Assembly (NCBI GenBank): GCA_937934705.1
Contig: CALGYY010000274.1
Coordinates: 1 to 31,743 of the forward strand
DNA length: 31,743 nucleotides
Source of the DNA: an uncultured Bacteroidota bacterium
GTDB lineage: Bacteria > Bacteroidota > Bacteroidia > Bacteroidales > CAIWKO01
Direction: 5' to 3'
Numbering within the stretch: position 1 is the first letter of the stretch; the number at the start of each line of letters is the position of its first letter. Below, piece after piece: positions 17,701 through 25,900 of the stretch. The translations under genes and the position numbers were made by a program. Under the pieces are notes generated by a model, which was given only the letters and a program-made list of their open reading frames with translations, was not told where the DNA came from and ran no database searches.

Positions 17701-17968
17701 GATACTGATTGAGATGCGTCTTTCGGGTAATGCCCTGCTCTGCATTGTGGAAGATGATGGAATAGGCCGCGAAAAGGCTGCTGAGATCAAAGCGCGGTCC
17801 GACCTGCACCACAAATCACGCGGAATGCTGATTACCCAGAAACGCCTCGAACTGCTGAATAAACAGAACAAGGAGCAAATGTCTGTGACCATTATCGACC
17901 TGAAAGACCAGCAGGGAAAAGCATGCGGGACCAGGGTAGAGATCATGATCATGTACCAGGAATCATGA
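14726..17968 (+). CDS. Periplasmic beta-propeller sensor histidine kinase (Reg_prop / Y_Y_Y / HisK)
   Basis: The 1080-residue protein starts at ATG 14726. After an N-terminal signal anchor (about 18-42) come roughly 13-14 propeller repeats with the recurring pattern IWIGTxxGLNxYD (about 50-690), forming two seven-bladed propellers, then a Y_Y_Y domain (about 745-815; YTNVPPGTYTFKVKGSNSDG), a membrane segment at about 830-850, a short coiled coil, and a LytS/YehU-type kinase domain. The phospho-acceptor is H882 in INPHFIFNSLNSI, and the ATP-binding loop reads VEDDGIGREKA. Unlike the large hybrid kinases of Bacteroides polysaccharide loci there is no fused receiver or AraC domain; the partner regulator is the separate LytTR gene 70 bases downstream. 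The ligand is unknown. Confidence 0.94.
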   Translation: MPVKVNQFEYPVLRNPLKLIRDAGFLLAFCLILLSAHIPLTAQNKSNIKFERLSTENFKIERGLSQNSVRCIWQDHRGFMWFGTWDGLNKYDGYGFRVYKSAGDLSGNFISNQTVNTIFEDSRNNLWIGTETGLNLFDRKSQKFRQLWHVKENRTTISSDSVLCITEDGMGNIWIGTRNGLNKYDPKTGLFRRFFLDPDNANSLSSNNILCLSTDKKGNLFVGTDKGLNILNLKTGIVTHIYAVSGDALSLSDDHVNCLTLDDSGRLWIGTDNGLDVLNYRQMRIRHYLNNPRDPNSLSNNQVFALLKDHRSNMWVGTNGGGLNLYDTSIAGFIRYQNSSNDNYSISNDYISSLYQDRSGIIWVGTAWKGVNKINENLEKFDHFEHIKDDPNSLNNNIVWSLFQVPDGRLVVGTEEGINIIDRETGTNLIVKKEEGKQNTLSSNQVRRVFKDSRGNYWVGTFGSGLDQYNMETGRFRHFNHDPLNPKSLSNNTVWCITEDKSGYIWIGTDDGLNRYDYATASFTVFKHTPNYRYSISDNAILSLYIDRGGFLWACTYKGLNVYDPKTGRFFHYRHDPDNPNSLSSDFVFSVYEARDGTLWIATMGGGLNRYNRNTGMFWAYTEKDGLANNVVYDIFEDRRGMLWISTNYGLSRFDPLNEDFVNYDVKDGIQSNEFNLGAAYHNPITDEMFFGGMNGFNAFFPEKVMSNKYIPPVVISGFRIFDKEQQIEISNNDTINLSYYDNFFSFEFSALDYTNPSKNHYAFMMENFDKDWNYTDAYKRFAGYTNVPPGTYTFKVKGSNSDGVWNEEGVEVVIIISPAWWATWWFRIPAILIIVFVMWYIIYMRWRNIRIKHEDEKRILEIEKQMFSLEQTALRLQINPHFIFNSLNSIQSFVISNDTDKAINYLAKFAQLMRLILSNSHQAFIPITDELKALNIYLDIERLRFNNKFDYEFVIDPLIDTDFMEIPPMIVQPYIENAILHGILNKKERGRILIEMRLSGNALLCIVEDDGIGREKAAEIKARSDLHHKSRGMLITQKRLELLNKQNKEQMSVTIIDLKDQQGKACGTRVEIMIMYQES

Positions 17969-18038
17969 ACAAAATAAATCTGCATGAACTTCGTTTCCGA
18001 GTAAATTATTTCTGATATTTGAACCCAAACAAAATATT

Positions 18039-18785
18039 ATGCTGAAAGCGATCATTGTTGATGACGAAAAAGCCTCACGGGATACCCTGGCCGGATTGCT
18101 GAGCCGTTACTGCCACGATGTAACCGTGGTGGCGCAGGCCGAAGGGTATGAAAGCGGACTGGAGATCATCCGGAGCAATACCCCGGATATCGTTTTTCTG
18201 GATATTCAGATGCCGGATGGAAGCGGCTTCAGACTTCTTGAAGACCTTGGCAATTTCAAATTCGACGTGATCTTCTGTACGGCCTACGATCAGTATGCGA
18301 TCAAGGCCATTAAATACAGTGCGCTGGACTACCTGCTCAAACCTATTGTCCCCGATGACCTGATTAACGCGGTGAAAAAGGCCGGTATGAAAAGGGATAA
18401 CAGTCAGATCAGCCTTAACATCCAGACTCTGCTGGAGAACCTGAACCAGCAAGCCGAGCCCAAAAAAATCGTTCTGTCGACAGCAGAAAAAATGCACATC
18501 GTGGAAGTTGACGATATCATCCGTTGCGAATCGGATGACTATTATACCCGCTTCTTCTTCACCGACGGGAAAAAGCTGCTCATCTCTAAAACCCTCAAAG
18601 AAAGCGAGGAACTTCTGGGCGACAAATACTTCATCCGGCCTCATAAATCTCACCTTGTCAACATCAAGTACATCAAAGGCTTCCTCAAAAACGACGGGGG
18701 CTATATTCAGATGTCCGACGGCTTCCTCGTCCCCGTGTCGCGCAGGAAAAAGGAATTCGTGATCAATACCCTGAGTAATCTCTGA
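18039..18785 (+). CDS. LytTR-family response regulator
   Basis: The 248-residue protein has an N-terminal receiver domain (1-120) with the acidic pocket D8/D9, the phospho-acceptor D55 in FLDIQMPDG, the switch Thr in CTAYDQYA and the Lys in LLKPI. A C-terminal LytTR DNA-binding domain (about 150-245) contains DDIIRCESDDYYT, the ISKTLKESEELL helix and RPHKSHLVNIKYIKGF. It should be phosphorylated by the kinase encoded just upstream and bind paired 9-base direct repeats. Such a repeat pair occurs only 27 bases after its stop codon (18812-18843), suggesting autoregulation of the locus or control of downstream genes. Confidence 0.95.
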   Translation: MLKAIIVDDEKASRDTLAGLLSRYCHDVTVVAQAEGYESGLEIIRSNTPDIVFLDIQMPDGSGFRLLEDLGNFKFDVIFCTAYDQYAIKAIKYSALDYLLKPIVPDDLINAVKKAGMKRDNSQISLNIQTLLENLNQQAEPKKIVLSTAEKMHIVEVDDIIRCESDDYYTRFFFTDGKKLLISKTLKESEELLGDKYFIRPHKSHLVNIKYIKGFLKNDGGYIQMSDGFLVPVSRRKKEFVINTLSNL

Positions 18786-18811
18786 TCCGCTACACAGCAT
18801 GCCGGGTAAGC

Positions 18812-18843
18812 GCCGTTAACTGTTCCGATTCTGCCGTTAACTG
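18812..18843 (+). promoter_or_regulatory. LytTR-type direct repeat (candidate regulator binding site)
   Basis: The 11-mer GCCGTTAACTG occurs exactly at 18812-18822 and 18833-18843, a period of 21 bases (two helical turns). Its first nine bases match the published LytTR half-site pattern [TA][AC][CA]GTTN[AG][TG] at seven of nine positions, and the two 9-mers are 12 bases apart, the spacing described for that family. The pair lies about 32 bases before a possible -7 box, an activator-like position, and immediately after the LytTR regulator gene. Confidence 0.65.
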
Positions 18844-18874
18844 ATTCTGCTGAGCGTTTCTCAGCGGGCAACTA

Positions 18875-18882
18875 TACTTTTA
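18875..18882 (+). promoter_or_regulatory. Candidate -7 box downstream of the LytTR repeats
   Basis: TACTTTTA matches TAnnTTTG except at the last base. No TTTG is found at -33, where instead there is a small hairpin; a weak -33 is expected for an activator-dependent promoter. Transcription would begin near 18889, about 20 bases before the ATG at 18908. Confidence 0.35.
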
Positions 18883-18907
18883 TTTCGGCGTTCAAACCCA
18901 TTTTCCC

Positions 18908-19132
18908 ATGGAGAGTTTTTTTACGTTTTGTCTTTTACTCATTTCGCACCTCCTGATCTGGCACATCCTTTCGCCTGTCACTCTTCCTCTGAGCAGGGGA
19001 CTGGTAATCAGTATCAGGGGAAAGATCTGCCCCTTCAGGGGAACATCTCTCTCCGCTGCCGCTAAGGGTCTTCAGGACTGCCGCCGGGAACCCAGCCGGC
19101 ACAGGGCGCTGGGCCTCCCTTTCAGAACGTGA
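18908..19132 (+). CDS. Possible small ORF, 74 residues, unrecognised
   Basis: The ORF starts with a hydrophobic segment (FFTFCLLLISHLLIWHIL) and continues with an Arg-rich, proline-containing tail that resembles no family I know. For it: placement about 20 bases after a possible regulated promoter. Against it: no ribosome-binding signal, a tail with the look of out-of-frame sequence, and another frame open across much of the same stretch. It may be a remnant, a leader, or non-coding. Confidence 0.2.
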   Translation: MESFFTFCLLLISHLLIWHILSPVTLPLSRGLVISIRGKICPFRGTSLSAAAKGLQDCRREPSRHRALGLPFRT

Positions 19133-19155
19133 TTTTAAAATTCAGTAAGTGAGGA

Positions 19156-19213
19156 TTTTGCGGGAATTTACTTAGAATAAGACACTTATCAGAAGGCTTC
19201 TGAATCCGCAAAA
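19156..19213. promoter_or_regulatory. Nested inverted repeats upstream of the TonB-receptor promoter
   Basis: TTTTGCGG (19156-19163) and CCGCAAAA (19206-19213) are exact inverse complements, and between them lies the odd palindrome TCAGAAG-G-CTTCTGA (19189-19203), whose last base is 15 bases before the -33 box. This is a typical place for an operator, but no named regulator is matched. Confidence 0.45.
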
Positions 19214-19218
19214 AAATC

Positions 19219-19251
19219 TTTGGTTAATTCATTTAATTGTTTTTATCTTTA
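19219..19251 (+). promoter_or_regulatory. Bacteroidota promoter of the TonB-receptor / PorV operon
   Basis: TTTG at 19219-19222 and TATCTTTA at 19244-19251 are separated by 21 bases, the usual spacing for the main sigma factor of this phylum; only the last base of the -7 box differs from TAnnTTTG. Transcription would begin near 19258, giving a leader of about 48 bases before ATG 19306. Confidence 0.7.
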
Positions 19252-19305
19252 CCGCCATTTTCAAAACGCAGCTTAATTTTCAGGCAAATCATTAAACCAG
19301 CAAAT

Positions 19306-22300
19306 ATGTTTCGAAAATTACTCTTTACAACAGGATTGGTGCTGACAATGAGTGTGTTGGCATTTTCACAGTCTGGAACCCTCAAAGGTAAGATCGTCGA
19401 TAAAGGGACAAACGAACCGATTCCGTTTGCCAATATCGTCATTGAACAGGGAGGGAAACAAGCGGGTGGAACAACGACGGATTTCGACGGTAACTTTACC
19501 ATCAAGCCCATACCGCCCGGAAAGTATGACATGAAAGCCACCTACGTGGGTTTTAAACCCATCATGGTGAAGGACGTGGTGATCGTAGCCAACCAGATTA
19601 CCTTTCAGGATCTGGCCATGGAATCAACCATGATCAATATCGAAACCTTTGAGGTGGTCGATTACAAAGTTCCTCTTATCGATAAGGATCAAACCTCTTC
19701 GGGCGGAACCATGACCTCTGACGAAATTTCGAAAATGCCCGGCCGTTCCGCTGAGTCGGTCGCAACAACCGTTGGCGGCGTGTTCTCTCAGGATGGCGAA
19801 ATGGGTAGCATCAGGGGTTCACGCTCAGATGGTACGGTGACCTATGTTGACGGTGTCCGCGTTCGTGGATCAAGCTCAGTGCCCAAAGCAGCTATCGAGC
19901 AGGTGACCGTTATCACAGGAGGTACACCGGCACAGTATGGTGACGTTACGGGAGGGGTTCTCTCCATCTCTACCAAAGGTGCCAGCCGCGAATTCGGTCT
20001 CGGCTTCGAAGGCCAGACTTCACAGTTCCTCGATAAATTCGGCTATAACCTTTTGGCCTTTAACATGCAGGGACCACTGATCAAAGGAAGGGACTCCACG
20101 AAAACCACTGCGCTCCTCGGATATTTTATCGCCGGTGAGTATTCTTATCAGAAAGATCCCCGTCCTTCGCAGATCGGTTACTGGTATGCCAAGGAAGACG
20201 TTCTTTCAGAAATCGAAAACTACCCTGTGTTGCCGACTGGACGAGGCGAGGGAACTTACCTTGCCGGTGACTTCGTGACCAAAGACGGCCTCGAAAAAAT
20301 AGCCGCCAAAAGAAACTCATGGAACCAGGACGTGAACGTTTCAGCTAAACTTGACGTCCGGACCACGGATAATACCAACCTGACCTTCGGAGGTTCCTAC
20401 AACTATAGCTGGGGTAAGCTCTTTTCATACAACAATATGTTGTTTAACTGGGACAACAACGGGGAGCAGAAATACACCCACTGGCGCGTATTTGGCCGTT
20501 TTACCCAGCGTTTCCCGACATCCAGCGAGAGCAAATCAGTGATCAAGAATGTGTTCTACACCTTACAGGGTAGTTACGACGTGATCAGCAGTACTCAGTA
20601 CGATGCCCGTCACAAAGACAACCTCTTTAACTATGGATACCTTGGCAAATTTACCACCGACAAGATCCGCAGTTATGAGTGGGGACATGATGACCTGCTG
20701 AACATGGATGGCTGGATCCACAACGGCTTCAGGGATGTGACCTACGCCTTCGAACCAGGGGAGATTAACCCGATTCTGGCCAACTATACAGAGAATTATT
20801 ACAGCTTGTATCCTGATCCCTTAGGCCATTGGGAAAATGCGGACCAGGTGCAGCTTGGAGGCGGTATCCTGAACGGTCAGCTCCCGAGTGCGGTGAACTC
20901 ACTCTGGAATAACGTCGGCGTACCTTATAATAGTTATCAGGTTTTCAAACAAACCCAGTATAACATCGACGCCAACTTCTCGGCCGATATTGGTAACCAC
21001 GCTATTCAACTAGGTATCGCATACGAACAGATCAAAACCGCTTATTACGGTTACGGGCCCGTAGGTCTCTGGGATCTCATGCGTCAGCTTACCAACAAAC
21101 ACATCGAACAGTTGGACAAATCCAGCCTCGACCACATCCACCCGATCTATGACCAATATGGCGTTTTCCAGGATACCATCTGGTATGACCGTCTGTACAG
21201 TGAGACCGAACAGTCGTATTTCGACTATAACCTGCGTAAAGCCCTCGGACTCGCCACCAACAGCCTCGACTGGATTGACGTGGCCAGCTATTCTCCTGAC
21301 ATGTTCAGCATCGACATGTTCTCCGCTGATGAACTCCTGAACAATGGTAACAGCTACGTCTATTACGCCGGTTATGATCATACCGGTAAGGCCCTGAAAG
21401 ATAAACCCAGCTTCGACGACTTCTTTACCAAAGTTAATGACGATGGTCGCTTTACCAGACCGATCGGCGCACAGGAGCCTATCTACATGGCCGGTTACAT
21501 CCAGGATAAATTTGCCTTCAACGACCTGATCTTCAATATTGGTCTCCGCGTTGACCGCTACGATGCAAACCAGAAAGTTCTGAAAGATCCTTACCTGCTC
21601 TATGAAGCTAAAACGGTTGGTGAAGTCAGCGGCCTGGGTGAGCACCCCACCAATATGGGGTCAGACTTTGTAGTCTATGTGGATGACCTGAAGAACCCCA
21701 CAGCTATTAAAGGATACCGCGACGGAAGCGTATGGTACAATGCACAGGGGATTGAAATCAGCGACCCGGCAACCATTGAAACCTCCTCCGGTATTGCACC
21801 TTATCTGCAGGATCCCAACCAAAAGCAGGTGAATAGTTCAGCCTTCGAGGATTACAAACCGCAGATCAACTACATGCCCCGTATTTCATTCTCTTTCCCG
21901 ATTTCTGACGAGGCTCTCTTCTTTGCACACTACGATGTGCTGACCATGCGCCCGAGCACCGGTAATTTCATCGACCCGACAGATTACTTCTTCATCTACA
22001 GTAAAGGAATTACCGACATTCTGAACAACCCGAATCTCCGTTCAGAAAAGACCATCGACTACGAATTGGGATTCCAGCAGAAGATCAGCAATTCTTCATC
22101 CATTAAGATCTCCGCATATTATCGTGAGTTGCGCAACCAGGTCCAGGTCTACCGTTTCTCCGGTGCCTACCCTGTGTCATACAACTCATATAATAATATC
22201 GACTTCGGAACCGTAAAAGGTCTCATCATTTCTTATGACCTTCGCCGTACCAACAATATCTGGTTAAGGGCCAGCTACTCCCTCCAGTTTGCTGATGGTA

Positions 22301-22959
22301 CCGGATCAGATGCCAACTCCGGTTTCAACTTCGTCACCACGGGTCAGCCCAACCTCCGTACCACCACTCCTCTGGCATATGACCGCAGGCACAGCCTTGT
22401 AGCCGTAGTGGACTATCGTTATGCCAGCGGTAAGGATTACAATGGTCCGAAGATTACCCGCAGGATCAAAGGAACAGACAAGGTGAAAACCATCAATATT
22501 CTTCAGAATACCGGTTTGAATGTTACTGCTAATATTGGTTCGGGAATTCCCTACAGCCGTTCCAGTGAAGTGGTAGCTACTCAGCTGGGTGGTTCAGGAT
22601 ACCTGCTCGAAGGTTCTATTAATGGTTCCCGTATGCCCTGGCAGTATCGTATTGATGCCCGCCTCGACAGGGATTTCTACATTAAAACCGGAAAGAAAGG
22701 AAAGAAAGGACGCGAAATGTACATGAACGTTTATCTTGAAGTCCTCAATCTTCTCAATACAAAGAATATTCTCGGTGTTTACCGCGCAACCGGTAACCCC
22801 GACGATGATGGCTATCTCTCTGCTTCACAGTTCCAGCCGCAGATCAATGCCATGACCTCCCCGACTGCCTTCAGGGATCAGTATGCACTGAAGGTGAATA
22901 ACCCCTATAACTACAGCCTGCCCCGACAGATCCGTATTGGCTTGTCGCTGGGATTATAG
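19306..22959 (+). CDS. TonB-dependent receptor with carboxypeptidase-regulatory-like domain
   Basis: The 1217-residue protein starts at ATG 19306 (MFRKLLFTTGLVLTMSVLAFS), a signal peptide of about 20-22 residues. Residues 24-110 form a carboxypeptidase-D regulatory-like beta-sandwich (GTLKGKIVDKGTNEPIPFAN, TTTDFDGNFTIKPIPPGKYD). A plug domain follows with VGGVFSQDGEMGSIRGSR, VTYVDGVRVRG and a conserved GGTPAQYGDVTGGVLSI block, then a large beta-barrel ending IRIGLSLGL. It should be an energised outer-membrane importer or a TonB-driven surface component. No SusD-like partner follows, so it is not a standard polysaccharide SusCD pair; the neighbours are a giant exported protein and a PorV paralogue. 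Substrate unknown. Confidence 0.92.
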   Translation: MFRKLLFTTGLVLTMSVLAFSQSGTLKGKIVDKGTNEPIPFANIVIEQGGKQAGGTTTDFDGNFTIKPIPPGKYDMKATYVGFKPIMVKDVVIVANQITFQDLAMESTMINIETFEVVDYKVPLIDKDQTSSGGTMTSDEISKMPGRSAESVATTVGGVFSQDGEMGSIRGSRSDGTVTYVDGVRVRGSSSVPKAAIEQVTVITGGTPAQYGDVTGGVLSISTKGASREFGLGFEGQTSQFLDKFGYNLLAFNMQGPLIKGRDSTKTTALLGYFIAGEYSYQKDPRPSQIGYWYAKEDVLSEIENYPVLPTGRGEGTYLAGDFVTKDGLEKIAAKRNSWNQDVNVSAKLDVRTTDNTNLTFGGSYNYSWGKLFSYNNMLFNWDNNGEQKYTHWRVFGRFTQRFPTSSESKSVIKNVFYTLQGSYDVISSTQYDARHKDNLFNYGYLGKFTTDKIRSYEWGHDDLLNMDGWIHNGFRDVTYAFEPGEINPILANYTENYYSLYPDPLGHWENADQVQLGGGILNGQLPSAVNSLWNNVGVPYNSYQVFKQTQYNIDANFSADIGNHAIQLGIAYEQIKTAYYGYGPVGLWDLMRQLTNKHIEQLDKSSLDHIHPIYDQYGVFQDTIWYDRLYSETEQSYFDYNLRKALGLATNSLDWIDVASYSPDMFSIDMFSADELLNNGNSYVYYAGYDHTGKALKDKPSFDDFFTKVNDDGRFTRPIGAQEPIYMAGYIQDKFAFNDLIFNIGLRVDRYDANQKVLKDPYLLYEAKTVGEVSGLGEHPTNMGSDFVVYVDDLKNPTAIKGYRDGSVWYNAQGIEISDPATIETSSGIAPYLQDPNQKQVNSSAFEDYKPQINYMPRISFSFPISDEALFFAHYDVLTMRPSTGNFIDPTDYFFIYSKGITDILNNPNLRSEKTIDYELGFQQKISNSSSIKISAYYRELRNQVQVYRFSGAYPVSYNSYNNIDFGTVKGLIISYDLRRTNNIWLRASYSLQFADGTGSDANSGFNFVTTGQPNLRTTTPLAYDRRHSLVAVVDYRYASGKDYNGPKITRRIKGTDKVKTINILQNTGLNVTANIGSGIPYSRSSEVVATQLGGSGYLLEGSINGSRMPWQYRIDARLDRDFYIKTGKKGKKGREMYMNVYLEVLNLLNTKNILGVYRATGNPDDDGYLSASQFQPQINAMTSPTAFRDQYALKVNNPYNYSLPRQIRIGLSLGL

Positions 22960-22997
22960 TTTATTCATATTACTGAAAAATATAATAAGTGATACAT

Positions 22998-25900
22998 ATG
23001 AAAACCAGAATTCGCCTTTTACTGCTGACCGCAATGATGCTTGCGGGAACACAGCTCTCGTTTGGGGATAAATGGCCGACCGGCAAGTCAGGTTCAGGCT
23101 ATAACCAGAACAAGCAGGTTGCTGAAGCCTGCCTGGCCGCAAGTGCATCTACTGACCTTAATATTAATAATGTTCGCGCACGTATCAATACAGGTGGTGA
23201 TATGTGGTGGGATCTCCAGGGTAACCCGGAATATTTCATTCCCAAAAGCACCTACAAAACCTCAATGTTCTCCGCGGCCCTCTGGATTGGTGGTCTCGAC
23301 GTGAACGGTCAGCTCAAACTTGCTGCTCAGCGCTATCGCGGTGAAGGAGTCGACTATTTCACCGGCCCCCTCTCAACAGACGGATCAGCTTCCGTTGATG
23401 CGGAAACCTGCGATGAGTACGATAAGCATTTCATTATCACCCGTGCTGAAGTGGAAGGTTTCATTGCAGCCTATACGCTGGATCCCACACTCGCCGGCTA
23501 TGATGTTCCGAGAGCCATTACAGAATATCCGGCTCACGGCAACCCAGATAAGCAACAAAGCTATTACCTGGCTCCTTTTTACGATGTAAACGGTGATGGC
23601 AATTATCGCTGGAAGGATGGGGATTATCCCTATTATGATTTTGACAATGAATTGTGTCCCACGAATCTCCCGGCAGGTACGCCCATTGCCACTACAATGG
23701 AAGGTAATGGTATCCTCGTTGACCAGGTACTCAAGGGCGACCAGACCATCTGGTGGGTCTTTAATGATAAAGGCAACATTCACACGGAAACTAAAGGATC
23801 TGCCATTGGTATGGAAATCAGGGCTCAGGCCTTTGCTTTTGCTACCAATGATGAGATCAACAACATGACCTTCTATTCATATGAGATCATCAACCGTTCC
23901 ACTTACCGTCTCACTGAAACCTATTTCAGCCAGTGGGTGGATACTGACCTTGGTGATGCTTATGATGACTATGTGGGTTGTGATGTGGCCCGCGGACTGG
24001 GTTATTGCTTCAACGGGGTTGACCCCGACGGAAGCGGCAGGCCTCAGGACTACGGCGCCCAGCCCCCGGCTGTTGGCGTTGACTTTTTCCAGGGCCCATA
24101 CATGGATCCCGATGGTTTAGATAACCCCAGGTATGATGTAAACGGCGACCTGATCTGCGATGTTGGCATCAATGGCGTTAACTTCGGTGACGGTATTGTC
24201 GACAATGAGCGTTTCGGTATGAGGCGTTTCGTTTACCACAATAACCTTGGCGGTTACTGGGCCATGACCGACCCGGATATCGCACCTGAGTATTACAACT
24301 TCCTCCGTGGTATCTGGAAAGACAATGAAGTGATGCGTTACTGGGGTAATGGTCACCCCAATGCCGGTGGTACAGGCCCTGCCTGCGCTTTCATGTTCCC
24401 GGGCGATTCTGACCCCTGCAACTGGGGAACCAATGGCGTGGATCCCGGAATCACCAGCGGAAATTACTGGACTGAAGTACAGGCTGGTAATGATCCTTAT
24501 GACCGTCGTTTTATGCAGTCAGCAGGACCATTTACCCTGGAGCCCGGCGCTGTGAACTATATCACCGTGGGTATTCCCTGGGCAAGAGCCACATCAGGAG
24601 GTCCCTGGCAGTCCGTTGTCCTGCTTCGTCAGGTGGACGACAAATGCCAGACCCTGTTCGACAACTGCTTTAAGGTACTTGACGGACCGGATGCTCCGGA
24701 CCTCACAATCCAGGAGCTGGATGGTGAGCTGATTCTTTACATCACCAACCGTAAGGGTGTTTCAAACAATTTCGTAAGCAAGCCTGAGGACTATGTTGAA
24801 GTTGACCCGAACATTGTATTCCCGGATACCATGGCTGCTGCAGATCGTGGCGATAGTGCATACCGCTTCGAAGGGTACCAGATCTATCAGATCAAGGATG
24901 CTACAGTCTCTGTTACCGATCTGAAGGATCCTGACAAATCACGCCTTGTGGCTCAGTGTGACATCAAAAACGGCGTCAGCAAACTCGTTAATTTTTACTA
25001 TGATGAAAATCTTGGTGCATCTGTCCCCGTTGAGGAAGTAAATGGTGCCGATGCAGGTATCATCCACTCTTTCCGCATCTTCGAAGACATGTTCGCCACC
25101 GACGACAAGCGACTGGTTAACCACAAGCAGTACTATTATATTGCGATTGCTTATGGTTACAACATGTTCGCTCCATACAACCAGAATGACCCCATGCAGC
25201 TCAACGGTCAGAAAAAGCCGTATAAGGCCGGTCGTAAAGCGGCTACCGGATCCATTACCTATACTGTAGGCATTCCGCATATTCCTTCTCCCGAAGCAGG
25301 CGGAACCATCATGCATGCTGAGTACGGTGTGCAGCCGATGATCACACGTATCGAAGGACAGGGTAACGGCGGTATGCTGCTCGATTTTACCGATGCTACC
25401 ACAGCCGAGATCCTTGCCAATGGTTATGCTGCCAATCTTGAATATAAATACAACCGTGGTCCGGTCAATATTAAGGTGGTAGACCCCCTGAAGGTTTTCG
25501 GTACCGACTACACTCTGAAGTTCACCCCGCCGGCAAGTGGCAACGTGGATTCCTGCGGCTGGATACTGACCGATAATATCAATGGCGGATTCTGGACCTC
25601 TGACCACTCCATTGCTGTTGGATATGAGCAGCTTCTTCTGGAGCTGGGTCTTTCAATTCAGATTGACCAGCCCTTACCTCCGGGTGAGAACGAAGCCGTC
25701 AACAATGGCTTCCTTGAAGCAACCATAGAATATGCAGACCCGCAAAAGCCATGGTTATCCGGTATTCCTGATATCGATGGTCTTCCGGGATGGAACTGGA
25801 TCCGCTCAGGAACCCTTGACGACGTCAATGACCCGAATAACAATGACTATGGCCCCGGGGATTATTATATTGACCCCACTGAGGTCTATGAAAAGATCTT

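Larger units (their letters stand above)
18786..19305 (+). other. 520-base regulatory gap between response regulator and TonB-receptor operon
   Basis: This gap contains, in order, two LytTR-like direct repeats (18812-18843), a hairpin GCTGAG-CGTTT-CTCAGC (18849-18865), a candidate -7 box TACTTTTA (18875-18882), a 74-codon ORF of doubtful status (18908-19132), a near-direct repeat built on TCAGGGGAA with ATCT following (about 19015-19055), nested inverted repeats (19156-19213), and the promoter of the downstream operon (19219-19251). It contains no recognisable conserved gene and could also carry a non-coding RNA. Confidence 0.6.

Noticed and set aside
14726..17968. Hybrid two-component system as in Bacteroides carbohydrate sensing
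   Set aside because: The protein ends after the ATPase domain, with no receiver or AraC domain; the regulator is a separate LytTR gene.
18075..18800. 241-codon minus-strand ORF across the response regulator
   Set aside because: The opposite strand encodes an unmistakable receiver-LytTR protein; the antisense frame shows no known motif.
21010..21645. 211-codon minus-strand ORF inside the TonB receptor
   Set aside because: Shadow of the receptor coding sequence, with no start context or recognisable domain.
24939..25607. 222-codon minus-strand ORF inside the giant exported protein gene
   Set aside because: Antisense shadow; the plus-strand frame is continuous for 1343 codons with a signal peptide.
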